Positions 16,902-25,481 of a stretch of DNA of 64,000 nucleotides are shown here, in pieces. The stretch's first letter is position 1; every line of letters begins with the position of its first letter. Source of the DNA: Acidithiobacillus thiooxidans ATCC 19377. Lineage in GTDB: Bacteria > Pseudomonadota > Gammaproteobacteria > Acidithiobacillales > Acidithiobacillaceae. The position numbers and the translations under genes were made by a program. The DNA lies in NCBI RefSeq assembly GCF_009662475.1, contig NZ_CP045571.1, positions 1,982,501 to 2,046,500 on the forward strand, written 5' to 3'. Below the pieces are notes generated by a model. That model had not been told where the DNA came from and made no database searches. It saw only the letters and a program-made list of their open reading frames with translations.

Positions 16902-17607
16902 TGCGCTGGACTACCAAAAATCCTTTGTAGCTGCCGTCCTGTCACCGGAAGAGGGCCGCGTTATTCCCGGACTGAGCGGATCAATTTCTGCGGCTGTTGC
17001 AACTGCCATTTATCGCAACAATATTCTGGAAGGCTTCAGCGAAAGCCTCAAAAATGTTTACGGTGCGATCTTCGTGCTGATTGGAGAGGATTGTTTTCGT
17101 GAAATCGCTTATTCCTATGCTCGCTCCATTCCCTCATTATCTGGCGACCGCAACGCCTATGGCGAGCACATGCCTGCCTTTCTTGCCCACCATCCTCTCA
17201 CCCGGAAACTCGCCTATTTACCCGATATGGCACGGCTGGAATGGGCCAGTCATGAAGCTTACTCTGCAGCAGAAAACTTCATCGTTAATGGATTGCATGC
17301 TTCCCTGCATCTGGTGGAGTCGAGCTATCCGCTGATGGCGCTCTGGCAACTGTGCCAGCACCCCAATGAGGAAGGCACGCTGGATTTGGATGCACTTGGT
17401 GGTGATAGCGTCCTGGTTGTGCGCCCACAGGAAGACGTACTGATGCGCAGCTTGTCCCCGGGCGAGGCGGCTTGGTATCGGGCCTTACTGGAAGGACATA
17501 CCCCCGATCAGGCCACTGCTGCCGCCCGAACAGTTGAACCGGACTGTGACCCCATGTTGTACGGGGAAACAGCAGTCGGTGATGGGGTTTTACAACAACA
17601 ACACTGA
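16894..17607 (+). CDS. bufC: DUF2063 family partner of the MNIO enzyme
   Basis: A 237-residue protein. The N-terminal domain (DYQKSFVAAVLSPEEGRVIP, then AVATAIYRNNILEGFSESLK) is the DUF2063 DNA-binding-like helical domain regularly paired with DUF692. The C-terminal domain is the usual alpha/beta extension. The ATG at 16894 has GGAGGGG upstream and lies inside the end of the enzyme gene. In this family the partner binds the precursor and presents it to the MNIO enzyme, comparable to MbnC. Confidence 0.87.
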   Translation: MHDALDYQKSFVAAVLSPEEGRVIPGLSGSISAAVATAIYRNNILEGFSESLKNVYGAIFVLIGEDCFREIAYSYARSIPSLSGDRNAYGEHMPAFLAHHPLTRKLAYLPDMARLEWASHEAYSAAENFIVNGLHASLHLVESSYPLMALWQLCQHPNEEGTLDLDALGGDSVLVVRPQEDVLMRSLSPGEAAWYRALLEGHTPDQATAAARTVEPDCDPMLYGETAVGDGVLQQQH

Positions 17608-17621
17608 GGTAGCGAACACGA

Positions 17622-19610
17622 ATGAAGTATCCAGTTATGAGCAGCACCTCTCAGGAACGAGGAGATCATCTCATCAGACTAGCGGGAAATGCCTTTTTTG
17701 GGCTGTGGGCACCGCTCATCGTATTGTTGCTGATGCTCTCTCCATCCGCCCTTGCCAGTTCATTGGTTTCAATAACGAGTCTCAATGCTTCGTCATTGAT
17801 GTCGTCCACCAATAGCGTGCATCACTCACCGTTTCTGGCACCGGCCAAAGCCTTCCTCTTTAAGGCGCGCATGGCACCAAACGATACCCTGGTCCTCCAG
17901 TGGATCGCCGCGCCTCATTATCACCTCTACCGCAATCGGATCACTTTACAGGTAAGCCCTCGTTCTGCCCATTTGGCGCCTTATACCCTGCCACCGGGCA
18001 AACCGATGGATATACCGGGGGTCGGAACCCTGGCTGTTTATGAGGGCGATACCACCACGATTCGGGTGCCCGTACATTTCACGGGCACGCCCCCCAAGCA
18101 ACTTCGAGTCACCAGCAGTTTTCAGGGATGTGCCAATGCCGGTGTCTGCTACCCAGTCATCACGAAAAGCTATACGCTAAGCCCGACGGGAATTATTGCC
18201 AGCACCGTACGGCATGCTCCGGCTTTGGCCGACACGCATCCTGCTCTGCAGAAGCCGGTTCAACCTTCTGTGGTGGCCGGTCAATATGGGCAGTTCGCAG
18301 CGGGATTAGCCGGCGGGCAAGTCCTCTTAACGCTACTGCTTTTCTTTCTGGCGGGCCTTGGACTAGCCTTCACACCCTGCATTTTCCCCATGATTCCCAT
18401 TCTGTCCTCCCTGGTGGTCGGTCAGGGGAACACTCAGTTGACCGTGAAACAGTCCAGAAGGCATGCATTCTGGATTTCTCTGGCCTACGTGCTGGGTATG
18501 TCATTGGCCTATACGGTTGCCGGGGTTCTTGCAGCGATCACTGGATCCTATCTGCAGGCCTTTTTTCAAAATCCCTGGGTGCTCAGTGGATTCAGTGCAT
18601 TGTTTGTCGTACTGGCGCTCTCCATGTTCGGTTTCTACGAATTGCAGATGCCCAATGCCATACAATCGCGCCTGTCCCGTTACGGGAAGGGCGGACACTT
18701 TCTCAGCGCCTTCGTGATGGGTGTGCTGTCCGCCCTGATCGTCGGACCGTGTGTCGCGGCCCCATTAGCGGGGGCTCTGCTGTTCATTGCCCACACCGGC
18801 AACGTAGTTCTGGGGGGGGTGGCCCTGTTCCTTCTGGGGTTGGGCATGGGGGTCCCCCTGCTGATCATCGGGACTTCTGCCGGACATTTTCTGCCCAAAT
18901 CCGGCGCATGGATGAATGGCGTAAAGGCCGTCTTTGGCGTGGTTCTGCTGGGAGTGGCCATCTGGTTCCTGTCACGAATTGTGCCGGGACCGGTTACGCT
19001 GGCCTTATGGTCAGCGCTCGCCATCCTCTCAGGTATTTTTCTGGGGGCGTTTGCAGCCAATTCCGGAGGATGGCCCCGATTCTTCCAGGGACTCGGCATA
19101 CTGGCTGTTGTCTATGGTGTGGTTCTCGGAGTCGGTGCCTCGGCGGGTGCTTCTCTGGTGCTTGAACCTTTGGCCCCTTTCGTGGCAAAAGAGGTTTCAG
19201 TCGCCCCTCTACAAAACCATGCACTTCAAAAGCATCATCCCCTCCATTTTACCGTGGTTCGCAGCCTTCCCCAGCTGCAATCGGCTTTGGCCGCAGCAAA
19301 AGGGCACCCGGTATTGGTGGATTTCTGGGCAACCTGGTGTGTAGAGTGCCAGCGTATGGATGTCGAAACCTATGACAATCCCCATGTAGAAAAGGCCTTG
19401 CAACCACTCACGCTAATTCGGGTGAATGTGACAGCAAGTGATGCCGCATCGCGCCACCTGCTTCATCATTTCCAGTTATTTGGGCCACCGGCAGTATTGC
19501 TGGTCAATGCGCAAGGGCATCTGGTTGCCCAATATGAAGGCTATGAAGGACCCGAAACGCTCCTGCAGCACCTGCAGCAGAAGCTGGGCCATACGATGAC
19601 TGATCATTGA
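17622..19610 (+). CDS. dsbD: DsbD: membrane thiol:disulfide interchange protein
   Basis: A 662-residue full-length DsbD. After a signal sequence comes the periplasmic N domain with the redox pair FQGCANAGVCYP (C170, C176). The transmembrane core follows, with Cys in FTPCIFP and VGPCVAAPL. The C-terminal thioredoxin domain has FWATWCVECQRMD near residue 573. It passes electrons from cytoplasmic thioredoxin to periplasmic partners. It starts 14 bases after the bufferin partner gene and is followed by three thioredoxin-fold proteins, its likely clients. Together they would keep Cys residues of exported bufferins reduced or repair copper-damaged thiols. Confidence 0.93.
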   Translation: MKYPVMSSTSQERGDHLIRLAGNAFFGLWAPLIVLLLMLSPSALASSLVSITSLNASSLMSSTNSVHHSPFLAPAKAFLFKARMAPNDTLVLQWIAAPHYHLYRNRITLQVSPRSAHLAPYTLPPGKPMDIPGVGTLAVYEGDTTTIRVPVHFTGTPPKQLRVTSSFQGCANAGVCYPVITKSYTLSPTGIIASTVRHAPALADTHPALQKPVQPSVVAGQYGQFAAGLAGGQVLLTLLLFFLAGLGLAFTPCIFPMIPILSSLVVGQGNTQLTVKQSRRHAFWISLAYVLGMSLAYTVAGVLAAITGSYLQAFFQNPWVLSGFSALFVVLALSMFGFYELQMPNAIQSRLSRYGKGGHFLSAFVMGVLSALIVGPCVAAPLAGALLFIAHTGNVVLGGVALFLLGLGMGVPLLIIGTSAGHFLPKSGAWMNGVKAVFGVVLLGVAIWFLSRIVPGPVTLALWSALAILSGIFLGAFAANSGGWPRFFQGLGILAVVYGVVLGVGASAGASLVLEPLAPFVAKEVSVAPLQNHALQKHHPLHFTVVRSLPQLQSALAAAKGHPVLVDFWATWCVECQRMDVETYDNPHVEKALQPLTLIRVNVTASDAASRHLLHHFQLFGPPAVLLVNAQGHLVAQYEGYEGPETLLQHLQQKLGHTMTDH

Positions 19611-19640
19611 TGTTATAAAAATTATATTGAGGAGATCGCT

Positions 19641-20246
19641 ATGAACTGCAACACAAGACTGACCGTTTTAACCGGCATGCTGATCGGCATCTTGGGCATA
19701 GGATCTGCCCTGGCAGCCACAGAACTTCCGCCTTTACCCAAAATGGCTCAGAACAATTATTGGAAGGACATCGGCCAGCGACTGACCTATATCCAGGAAG
19801 GGCATAAAGGACCGGTCATTTATGATTTTTTTGATCCGAATTGTCCTTATTGCCACGGTATGTACGATGAGGAACAACCGCTAATCAAAGCCGGAAAACT
19901 CTCCGTACGTTATGTGCCGGTCGCTTATCTCATGCCCAGTAGCACCCCTGAAGCTGCCGCTATTCTGCAATCCCCGCATCGGGTCCAGGCGCTGCAACAT
20001 TTTGAGGGATTGGCTGCCAAGAGTTTCGCGGCACCTATGGGACCCCAGGGGCCTGTTGGTCTGCCGCAAGCCAAAGCACTTCCACAGACGCTTCACGCTT
20101 TAAAAGTGAACATGGCTGTACTGCAAAGTGCCCACTCGATGGGCGTACCCGCCATTTTGTATGAACGCAAAAATGGCACAACAGGATTAATGCCCGGCAT
20201 GGTATCTCGCGGGGAACTGCTGACCATCATTCCGAATCTGAAATAA
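19641..20246 (+). CDS. DsbC/DsbG-like periplasmic thioredoxin-fold protein 1
   Basis: A 201-residue protein with a signal peptide (cleavage near SALA-ATEL) and a DsbA/C/G-type thioredoxin fold. The active site is DPNCPYCHGMY (C68, C71), and the cis-Pro loop is GVPAILY. The N-terminal dimerisation domain of true DsbC/DsbG is mostly absent. It is 31 bases downstream of dsbD and resembles the two genes that follow. It probably acts as a reductase or isomerase driven by DsbD. Confidence 0.87.
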   Translation: MNCNTRLTVLTGMLIGILGIGSALAATELPPLPKMAQNNYWKDIGQRLTYIQEGHKGPVIYDFFDPNCPYCHGMYDEEQPLIKAGKLSVRYVPVAYLMPSSTPEAAAILQSPHRVQALQHFEGLAAKSFAAPMGPQGPVGLPQAKALPQTLHALKVNMAVLQSAHSMGVPAILYERKNGTTGLMPGMVSRGELLTIIPNLK

Positions 20247-20272
20247 TCTGCATACCAGGAGAATAGCGCGAC

Positions 20273-20905
20273 ATGGAAAACAGGATGAGAACCCGCTGGC
20301 TGAAATGGCTGGGAATCGGGCTATTCGGCAGTAGTCTATTACTTTTTGGCACGACTTTCGCTGAAGCGCAGACAGCAACGGGAACGGCTACAGCGGTACC
20401 GCCAAAAAAACTGACGGCGAATGTTCTTTGGAAGCATATTCTGGCGCATCACCTCACTTATATTCAGGAAGGCCACCACGGTCCCATCATTTATGATTTT
20501 CAGGATCCCAATTGTCCTTACTGCCATGTGATGTACAACCATGAGGCCGCCTTGATTAAGGGCGGAAAATTGACGGTCCGTTATGTCCCCGTGGCCTTCC
20601 TGACGCCACAAAGTCCGGCAGAAGCCGCCGCTTGGCTGCAATCTTCCCATCCTCTGACAACATTGAAACATTTTGAATCCATTGTTGGTCCGGCGTTACA
20701 GAGCGGTGACTATCGCAGCCTTCCCAAAGCCACACCCACAGCAAAAACAACCCAGGATCTTAAGCATAATCTGGAAATGATGGGTGCATTGGGTTTCAAT
20801 GGCACGCCCGCCATGTTGTATCGTCTCAAAAATGGTCATATTGGCCGCATCCCCGGCATGATTTCTGAAAAACAGCTTTCCGGGCTGCTGCCGCATTTGC
20901 GGTGA
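20273..20905 (+). CDS. DsbC/DsbG-like periplasmic thioredoxin-fold protein 2
   Basis: A 210-residue paralogue with signal peptide (to about residue 33), active site DPNCPYCHVMY (C81, C84) and cis-Pro in GFNGTPAMLY. A start at 20285 (MRTRW) is also possible. It is closest to the preceding gene (shared LTYIQEGHxGPxIYDF and RYVPVA), so the pair arose by tandem duplication. Confidence 0.87.
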   Translation: MENRMRTRWLKWLGIGLFGSSLLLFGTTFAEAQTATGTATAVPPKKLTANVLWKHILAHHLTYIQEGHHGPIIYDFQDPNCPYCHVMYNHEAALIKGGKLTVRYVPVAFLTPQSPAEAAAWLQSSHPLTTLKHFESIVGPALQSGDYRSLPKATPTAKTTQDLKHNLEMMGALGFNGTPAMLYRLKNGHIGRIPGMISEKQLSGLLPHLR

Positions 20906-21011
20906 GTATTATAGGAACGTGGATGGCTATTGGGTCATTCCCTTCCAGGAAGCGTCACCGGAGATTGTTCGCCCAAGAGACCATTACCTACGGGTTATTG
21001 AGGAGTGCGCT

Positions 21012-21629
21012 ATGAAGAAAAGAAGGTTGTCAGGATGGCTGCTGACTGGATGGCTGATCACACTTCCGTTGGCGGCCACGGCTGCACCTGCCCAGGAGAA
21101 CATGCTTTTTCAGGAAATGACAAAGCCCCAACACGCCAATCCCAAGGCGCTTCCTCCAAGTGCTATTGCTGCAGCGATAACCCACGCACACACTTTTCTG
21201 GTCGGGCATCAGGGGCCTGAGTTAACGGCATTTATGGACCCTAACTGTATCTGGTGCCATAGATTGTATGAGAAAGCTCTGCCCATCATCGGGGCTGAAA
21301 AATTGCGGTTGCGGGTAGTTCTGGTGGGATTTCTGAAGCCCTCCAGTCCGGCCAAGGCCGCATCCATCCTGATGGCGAATAATCCAGCCAAGGCATTGGC
21401 CTATGATGAATCGCATTTCAATACCCAAACAGAAGAAGGCGGGATCCGTCCAGCCCCCAATCCTCCGCCCTTGATACGTCGCGCCGTGCGCAATAATACC
21501 CGGCTGCTTATCCGTACGGGTGAGGAAGCAACGCCCACGTTACTCTACCGGAACAAACATGGGCAGTGGGAACTACAACATGGTTTGGGGAGCCATGGGT
21601 TGCATAAAATCATGGAGATCATCTCATAA
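21012..21629 (+). CDS. DsbC/DsbG-like periplasmic thioredoxin-fold protein 3
   Basis: A 205-residue, more divergent third member. The signal peptide ends near ATAA-PAQE, the active site is DPNCIWCHRLY (C79, C82), and the cis-Pro loop is EATPTLLY. The ATG at 21012 with AGGAG at 21001-21005 is preferred to the upstream in-frame GTG. Its TAA stop codon (21627-21629) lies in the near-duplicated flank of the following IS1595 element, so the element inserted exactly behind this gene. Confidence 0.86.
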   Translation: MKKRRLSGWLLTGWLITLPLAATAAPAQENMLFQEMTKPQHANPKALPPSAIAAAITHAHTFLVGHQGPELTAFMDPNCIWCHRLYEKALPIIGAEKLRLRVVLVGFLKPSSPAKAASILMANNPAKALAYDESHFNTQTEEGGIRPAPNPPPLIRRAVRNNTRLLIRTGEEATPTLLYRNKHGQWELQHGLGSHGLHKIMEIIS

Positions 21630-21634
21630 GTTGT

Positions 21635-22611
21635 CATGCCTCTGAACCTTTCTCATCATTAATTGCCTAATTCCATATAAGTCATATGGTTGGAGGTGCA
21701 TAAATGAAAGCAGAAGCCATGAATTTGCTGCAATGGCAGGCGCGGTTTGGTACGGAAGAGAAATGTGCCGAAGCGCTGAAACAACAGCGCTGGCCCAATG
21801 GCTTTCAATGCCCGCATTGTGGGCACGATCAAGGCCACTGGGTAGTGTCTCGCAAGGTCTACCAGTGCAATCATTGCCGACGCCAGACCTCTGTAACGGC
21901 TGGCACCCTCTTTCATTCCACCAATCTGCCCTTGGTGCAGTGGTTTCTGGCCATCTATCTGATGGTCTGCGACAAAGGTGGCTTGTCGGCCCTGCGCCTC
22001 TCCAAGCAGATCGGGGTCTCCTGGATTACTGCTCACCTGATGCTGCGCAAGATGCGCCACGCCATGGCGGACCGGGACAGTATCTACCGCCTGGGTGGAT
22101 TGGTTGAGTTGGATGATGCTTTCGTGGGCGGACGTCGATCCGGAGGCAAAAGCGGACGCGGTGCAGAAGGGAAAACACCGATCCTGGTAGCTATTGAAAG
22201 CCGGGATAAGAAGGCGGGTTTCATGGCTATGGAAACCATCCCTTCGGTATCCGCTGGAAATATCCGTCAGTTCGTTCAGCGTCATTTGCTCCCCTGGCAG
22301 ACTACCCGCACGGATGGCTTGATGGCATTGCGCGTTCTGGGAGAAACCCAGCACCATGAAGGCCGTGTTACACCGCCAGAACAGTTAGATGAATGGCTGC
22401 CCTGGGTACACATCGCTATTGGCAACCTTAAAGCGTTCTTGCTGGGAACTTACCATGGAGTCACCGGCAAATATCTGCAGGAATACCTGGATGAGTTCAT
22501 CTATCGCTTCACCCGACGCTTTTGGGAGCCTGAGTTGCCATTGCGCCTGCTCAATGCCTGTATGGACCATATCCCTGTCCGATTGGTAGCTGAAAAAGGT
22601 TAAGAGGCATG
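21635..22611 (+). mobile_element. IS1595-family insertion sequence, complete
   Basis: Terminal inverted repeats CATGCCTCTGAACCTTTCTC (from 21635) and, read inward from 22611, CATGCCTCTTAACCTTTTTC match at 18 of 20 bases. Flanks TAAGTTGT (21627-21634) and TAATTTGT (22612-22619) look like an 8-base target duplication with one change. The 977-bp element contains one transposase gene. Confidence 0.88.
21704..22603 (+). CDS. IS1595 transposase
   Basis: A 299-residue transposase with an N-terminal zinc ribbon (FQCPHCGHDQG, then VYQCNHCRRQTS) and the DDE-type ISXO2-like domain (LVELDDAFVGGRR, then YRFTRRFW near the end). It is uninterrupted and probably active. Confidence 0.9.
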   Translation: MKAEAMNLLQWQARFGTEEKCAEALKQQRWPNGFQCPHCGHDQGHWVVSRKVYQCNHCRRQTSVTAGTLFHSTNLPLVQWFLAIYLMVCDKGGLSALRLSKQIGVSWITAHLMLRKMRHAMADRDSIYRLGGLVELDDAFVGGRRSGGKSGRGAEGKTPILVAIESRDKKAGFMAMETIPSVSAGNIRQFVQRHLLPWQTTRTDGLMALRVLGETQHHEGRVTPPEQLDEWLPWVHIAIGNLKAFLLGTYHGVTGKYLQEYLDEFIYRFTRRFWEPELPLRLLNACMDHIPVRLVAEKG

Positions 22612-22711
22612 TAATTTGTTAAGAATTCCGGAGAAATTACGACTCATAAAATGAAGGCAGCTAGCTGAAGCCAGGCAGATCCATACAACAGCCCTGAGGG
22701 AGGTACGGATT

Positions 22712-22870
22712 ATGGACAAATGTAAAGAGCTCTTTTGTTTGCTTGTGTCTATTTGGACACGCATAGTAAATAGCGGAAGTGCTGGAAAATGCGACAACAC
22801 CCAGCAATTTGATGTCATGGTAATGTGCGAAAGTGGTTTCCACGCCAGTTGGTATCCACAGGGTCACTAG
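22712..22870 (+). CDS. Possible 52-residue Cys-containing small protein
   Basis: A short open frame with GGGAGG eight bases before its ATG. The product has four Cys (in MDKCKE, LFCLL, GKCDN and VMCES) and no signal peptide. No family was recognised. It lies between the IS1595 element and the DUF302 gene in a stretch that is otherwise empty. The ribosome site is the only positive evidence, so it may be chance or a remnant. Confidence 0.3.
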   Translation: MDKCKELFCLLVSIWTRIVNSGSAGKCDNTQQFDVMVMCESGFHASWYPQGH

Positions 22871-22991
22871 ATCAAGATGGGTAATCTGCCTTCTCTGTCT
22901 ATATTGCTCGCAGCACTGAAGAGAATAGTAGAATCCAGTAATGACTAGGAATTATTTAAAAAATTTCCCCTGAATCAGGAGATCAAAGATT

Positions 22992-23456
22992 ATGAGAAAG
23001 TACCTGTGTATGGTTGGACTGGCAGCACTCTGGATCAGTCCTATGGCCTCGGCTACCTCACAATCGATGACACGTATTCAGAGTCACCACAGCGTGTCTA
23101 TCACCGTTAAACGCTTAAAACAGGTTATTGTGGCCAAGGGTGCCACCATATTTGCGGACATTAATTTTGCACATGGCGCCAAATTGGTGGGGATGCCTTT
23201 GCGACCTACGCAGCTACTTATTTTTGGTAATCCTCGCTTGGGTACCCAGCTACTTGAATCGCGTCAAACCGCCGGACTGTACCTACCACCGATGAAAATA
23301 CTGGTGTGGAGGGATGCTCATGGTCAGGTATGGGTGGGGTATCGTAATCCTCAAAAGATGGTCCATGAGAGTGGTGTCGTCGGCCATGTCCGATTAATCC
23401 GCAAAATGCAGCATCTGTTGGGAGTTTTCAGCCAACAGGCCGTTGGCCAACCATGA
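22992..23456 (+). CDS. Secreted DUF302 protein
   Basis: A 154-residue protein with a signal peptide (to about residue 22) and the DUF302 core: TIFADINFAHGAKLVG, then RPTQLLIFGNPRLGTQLLES and MKILVWRDAHGQVWVGY. AGGAG precedes the ATG. DUF302 proteins have no proven reaction but often occur with sulfur, copper or cytochrome genes. It lies 35 bases before the ECF sigma gene, in the same direction, and may share its message. Confidence 0.85.
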   Translation: MRKYLCMVGLAALWISPMASATSQSMTRIQSHHSVSITVKRLKQVIVAKGATIFADINFAHGAKLVGMPLRPTQLLIFGNPRLGTQLLESRQTAGLYLPPMKILVWRDAHGQVWVGYRNPQKMVHESGVVGHVRLIRKMQHLLGVFSQQAVGQP

Positions 23457-23491
23457 GCATGGGTATCACCCTGCCTGAATTTTAACCACAT

Positions 23492-24124
23492 ATGACGGCC
23501 AATCTAGGCGATACGAAGCATCAAATGCCACCAGATCGGAATGATCAGGTGCATGCCTGTCAGCCCGAACACTGGCTGGATCGATATGGAGATGGACTCT
23601 ACCGTCAAGCCCTTTTCCGTACAAGTAATATGGCGGTTGCTGAGGACATTGTGCAGGAAACATTACTGGCGGCGTGGCTGGGGTACGCAGGATTTTCAGG
23701 AGCAGCACAAGAACGTACTTGGCTGTATGGCATTATGGAACATAAAATTCAGGATTATTATCGCCTGAACGCGAGGACCCCAAAGATCAGCAATCTGGAA
23801 GTAGATGATCTGGATTCGGACATTGAAGAGTCCGCGTTTCAAAGTAATGGTGCCTGGGCCAATAAACCCGGCGCATGGGGTCGTGACCCCCAAGAGGCTG
23901 CGGAGTCCAAAGACTTCCTGCGTATTATCCAGGGCTGTTTAAATGAGCTCCCAGAGCAGCAGCGTTCTGCATTTATGTTGCGTGAATGGTATGGCGAAGA
24001 GATTGCTCTTTGTGCAAGAACTCTGGCTGTCACCGCCAATCATCTCTCGGTTTTGCTCCATCGCGCACGACTCCAGATCAGTCGCTGCCTGGAGTTTCGA
24101 TTTGCAGGAGGAGAACAACAGTGA
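23492..24124 (+). CDS. ECF-type RNA polymerase sigma factor
   Basis: A 210-residue sigma-70 family protein. Region 2 is at about 28-95 (LYRQALFRTSNMAVAEDIVQ, then ETLLAAWLGYAGF and RTWLYGIMEHKIQDYYR) and region 4 at about 145-200 (LPEQQRSAFMLREWYGEEIA, then LAVTANHLSVLLHRARLQ). No clear ribosome site precedes the ATG at 23492, so initiation may depend on coupling to the DUF302 gene. The anti-sigma gene overlaps its stop codon. Bufferin operons in Caulobacter are under ECF control, so this pair may govern the nearby bufferin genes. Confidence 0.88.
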   Translation: MTANLGDTKHQMPPDRNDQVHACQPEHWLDRYGDGLYRQALFRTSNMAVAEDIVQETLLAAWLGYAGFSGAAQERTWLYGIMEHKIQDYYRLNARTPKISNLEVDDLDSDIEESAFQSNGAWANKPGAWGRDPQEAAESKDFLRIIQGCLNELPEQQRSAFMLREWYGEEIALCARTLAVTANHLSVLLHRARLQISRCLEFRFAGGEQQ

Positions 24125-24417
24125 AGAAGCGTCTTATGCTAACCTGCCAGGATGCCTCAAAGCTCTTGTCTAAAGGTCAGGAACAAACATTGCGTTTTCG
24201 CGAACGCTGGGCACTCAAAATACATCTTTTTTTCTGCGTTTCCTGCCGCAACTATGCCCGACAAATCGGGTGGATAGACCAGGTGTTTCATCTTATCGCC
24301 GACCGATGGAACACCTATCACCTGAGTCACGAGGCCAAAGAACGTATTCGGGATATGTTGAAAAAGGCCGAGCCCGGATTGGGTTGTGATCATAGCGAAG
24401 AGGAGAACCACCTATGA
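24121..24417 (+). CDS. Zinc-finger anti-sigma factor
   Basis: A 98-residue protein with CQDASKLLSKGQEQTLRFRE and IHLFFCVSCRNYARQ, the His-x3-Cys-x2-Cys of ZAS/zf-HC2 anti-sigma domains. There is no membrane segment, so it is a soluble cytoplasmic regulator, probably of the overlapping sigma factor. Its GTG start (24121-24123) overlaps the sigma stop codon (24122-24124), and its own stop overlaps the next ATG. Confidence 0.83.
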   Translation: MKKRLMLTCQDASKLLSKGQEQTLRFRERWALKIHLFFCVSCRNYARQIGWIDQVFHLIADRWNTYHLSHEAKERIRDMLKKAEPGLGCDHSEEENHL

Positions 24418-24740
24418 TTATGAATGGGACGATTTTCAAATCCGAATCATTGGCGGCACAATTATGTCAACACAAAGAAGATTTTCTTGCGCAGGTGCCC
24501 GCCATCATCGCCACCGTGGGCGATATGAAATCCTTTCGGTCAGGGCGGGAGTTTGCGGCTTTTCTGGGGCTGGTTCCCCGCCAAAGTGGGACCGGTGGCA
24601 AGGTCCGGTTGCTGGGTATCAGTAAACGCGGAGACAGCTATCTGCGAAAGCTGCTCACCCACGGAGCGCGGGCAGTCGTGAATCGCCAGATCAAGAATCG
24701 GAACCCATGGATTATTAAACAGAATGCAACATTACACTAG
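24414..24740 (+). pseudogene. Start of a coupled gene fused to an IS110/IS1111 transposase tail
   Basis: The first 25-30 residues (MIMNGTIFKSESLAAQLCQH and a little more) begin at an ATG overlapping the anti-sigma stop, so they are probably the start of a third gene of the sigma operon. From about 24500 the frame is the C-terminal part of an IS1111-type transposase (VGDMKSFRSGREFAAFLGLV, then LGISKRGDSYLRKLLTHGAR). The original gene was cut by an insertion and deletion, leaving a chimera of 108 residues. Confidence 0.65.
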
Positions 24741-24959
24741 ATAATCAGTTAGTTACAATTAGAACAAATTTACCGTGGCTAATGCCTCAGGTTTGGGCAG
24801 TATGATGAGAAACATCATAGGGGGCTATTCCTGGAAAGTGCCGGCGTCATGAAGTTAGATACGGGATCCAGTCACCAAAAACATGTGTAATCTCAACCCA
24901 TTGCCATCCGCCCTGATTCTCTTTATATTTCTCTGAGGTGGCGCGAGTCGCAATGGACG

Positions 24960-25430
24960 TTAGATAAAAAGTGTGACATCAGACTCACCAGCAAATTCAA
25001 AAAAGGCGGCGGCACCACCCAGTTCAATACCTTCGATAAAGTCAGCAGTATCAAATTCAAAAAGATCGACCGTCATTTGGCAGGCAATCATCCGTACCTC
25101 GGCCTCAAGGCATAGCCCACGCAATTCATCCAGGCTAGCCACGCCCTTGGCTTTCATTTTGCTTTTCATCATGGAGGTAGCCAGTCCTTCCATGCCCGGC
25201 AACACCATCATCAGGGTAGGAATAGGAACAGGCATCGGCATGGCTGGGTTACCCAGAGGGCTGACGCGCAGATGACTCAGATCTTTCTTGAGCAATTGCA
25301 GACCATAAAAGGTGAAAAAAATTTCCACGCTGTAACCCAGGGCTGCAGCAGTGGAGGCCAGGATGAAGGGTGGATATCCCCAATCCAGGGTACCTTTTGT
25401 CGCGACAATAGCTAACTTTTTCTCGTCCAT
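24960..25430 (-). CDS. DsrE-family sulfur-carrier protein (DsrE2/DsrE3-like)
   Basis: A 156-residue cytoplasmic protein of the DsrE/F/H fold: KLAIVATKGTLDWGYPPFIL, then MIACQMTVDLFEF with the likely persulfide-carrying Cys. The middle Pro/Met-rich segment (PAMPMPVPIPTLMMVLPGME) is usual for the DsrE2/DsrE3 branch. It lies 51 bases downstream of a tusA gene on the same strand. TusA and DsrE proteins pass sulfane sulfur between thiols and to the Hdr-like oxidation complex in sulfur oxidisers. Confidence 0.87.
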   Translation of the reverse strand: MDEKKLAIVATKGTLDWGYPPFILASTAAALGYSVEIFFTFYGLQLLKKDLSHLRVSPLGNPAMPMPVPIPTLMMVLPGMEGLATSMMKSKMKAKGVASLDELRGLCLEAEVRMIACQMTVDLFEFDTADFIEGIELGGAAAFFEFAGESDVTLFI

Positions 25431-25481
25431 TTCAACTCCTTTGTAACTCTAGATAGGCATTGTTTATCACAGTTTTTTCAG

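Noticed and set aside
18128-19165. Long second frame inside dsbD
   Set aside because: The dsbD frame has all domain motifs; the other is a shadow of GC-biased codons. Unlike mobB there is no domain pattern or ribosome site.
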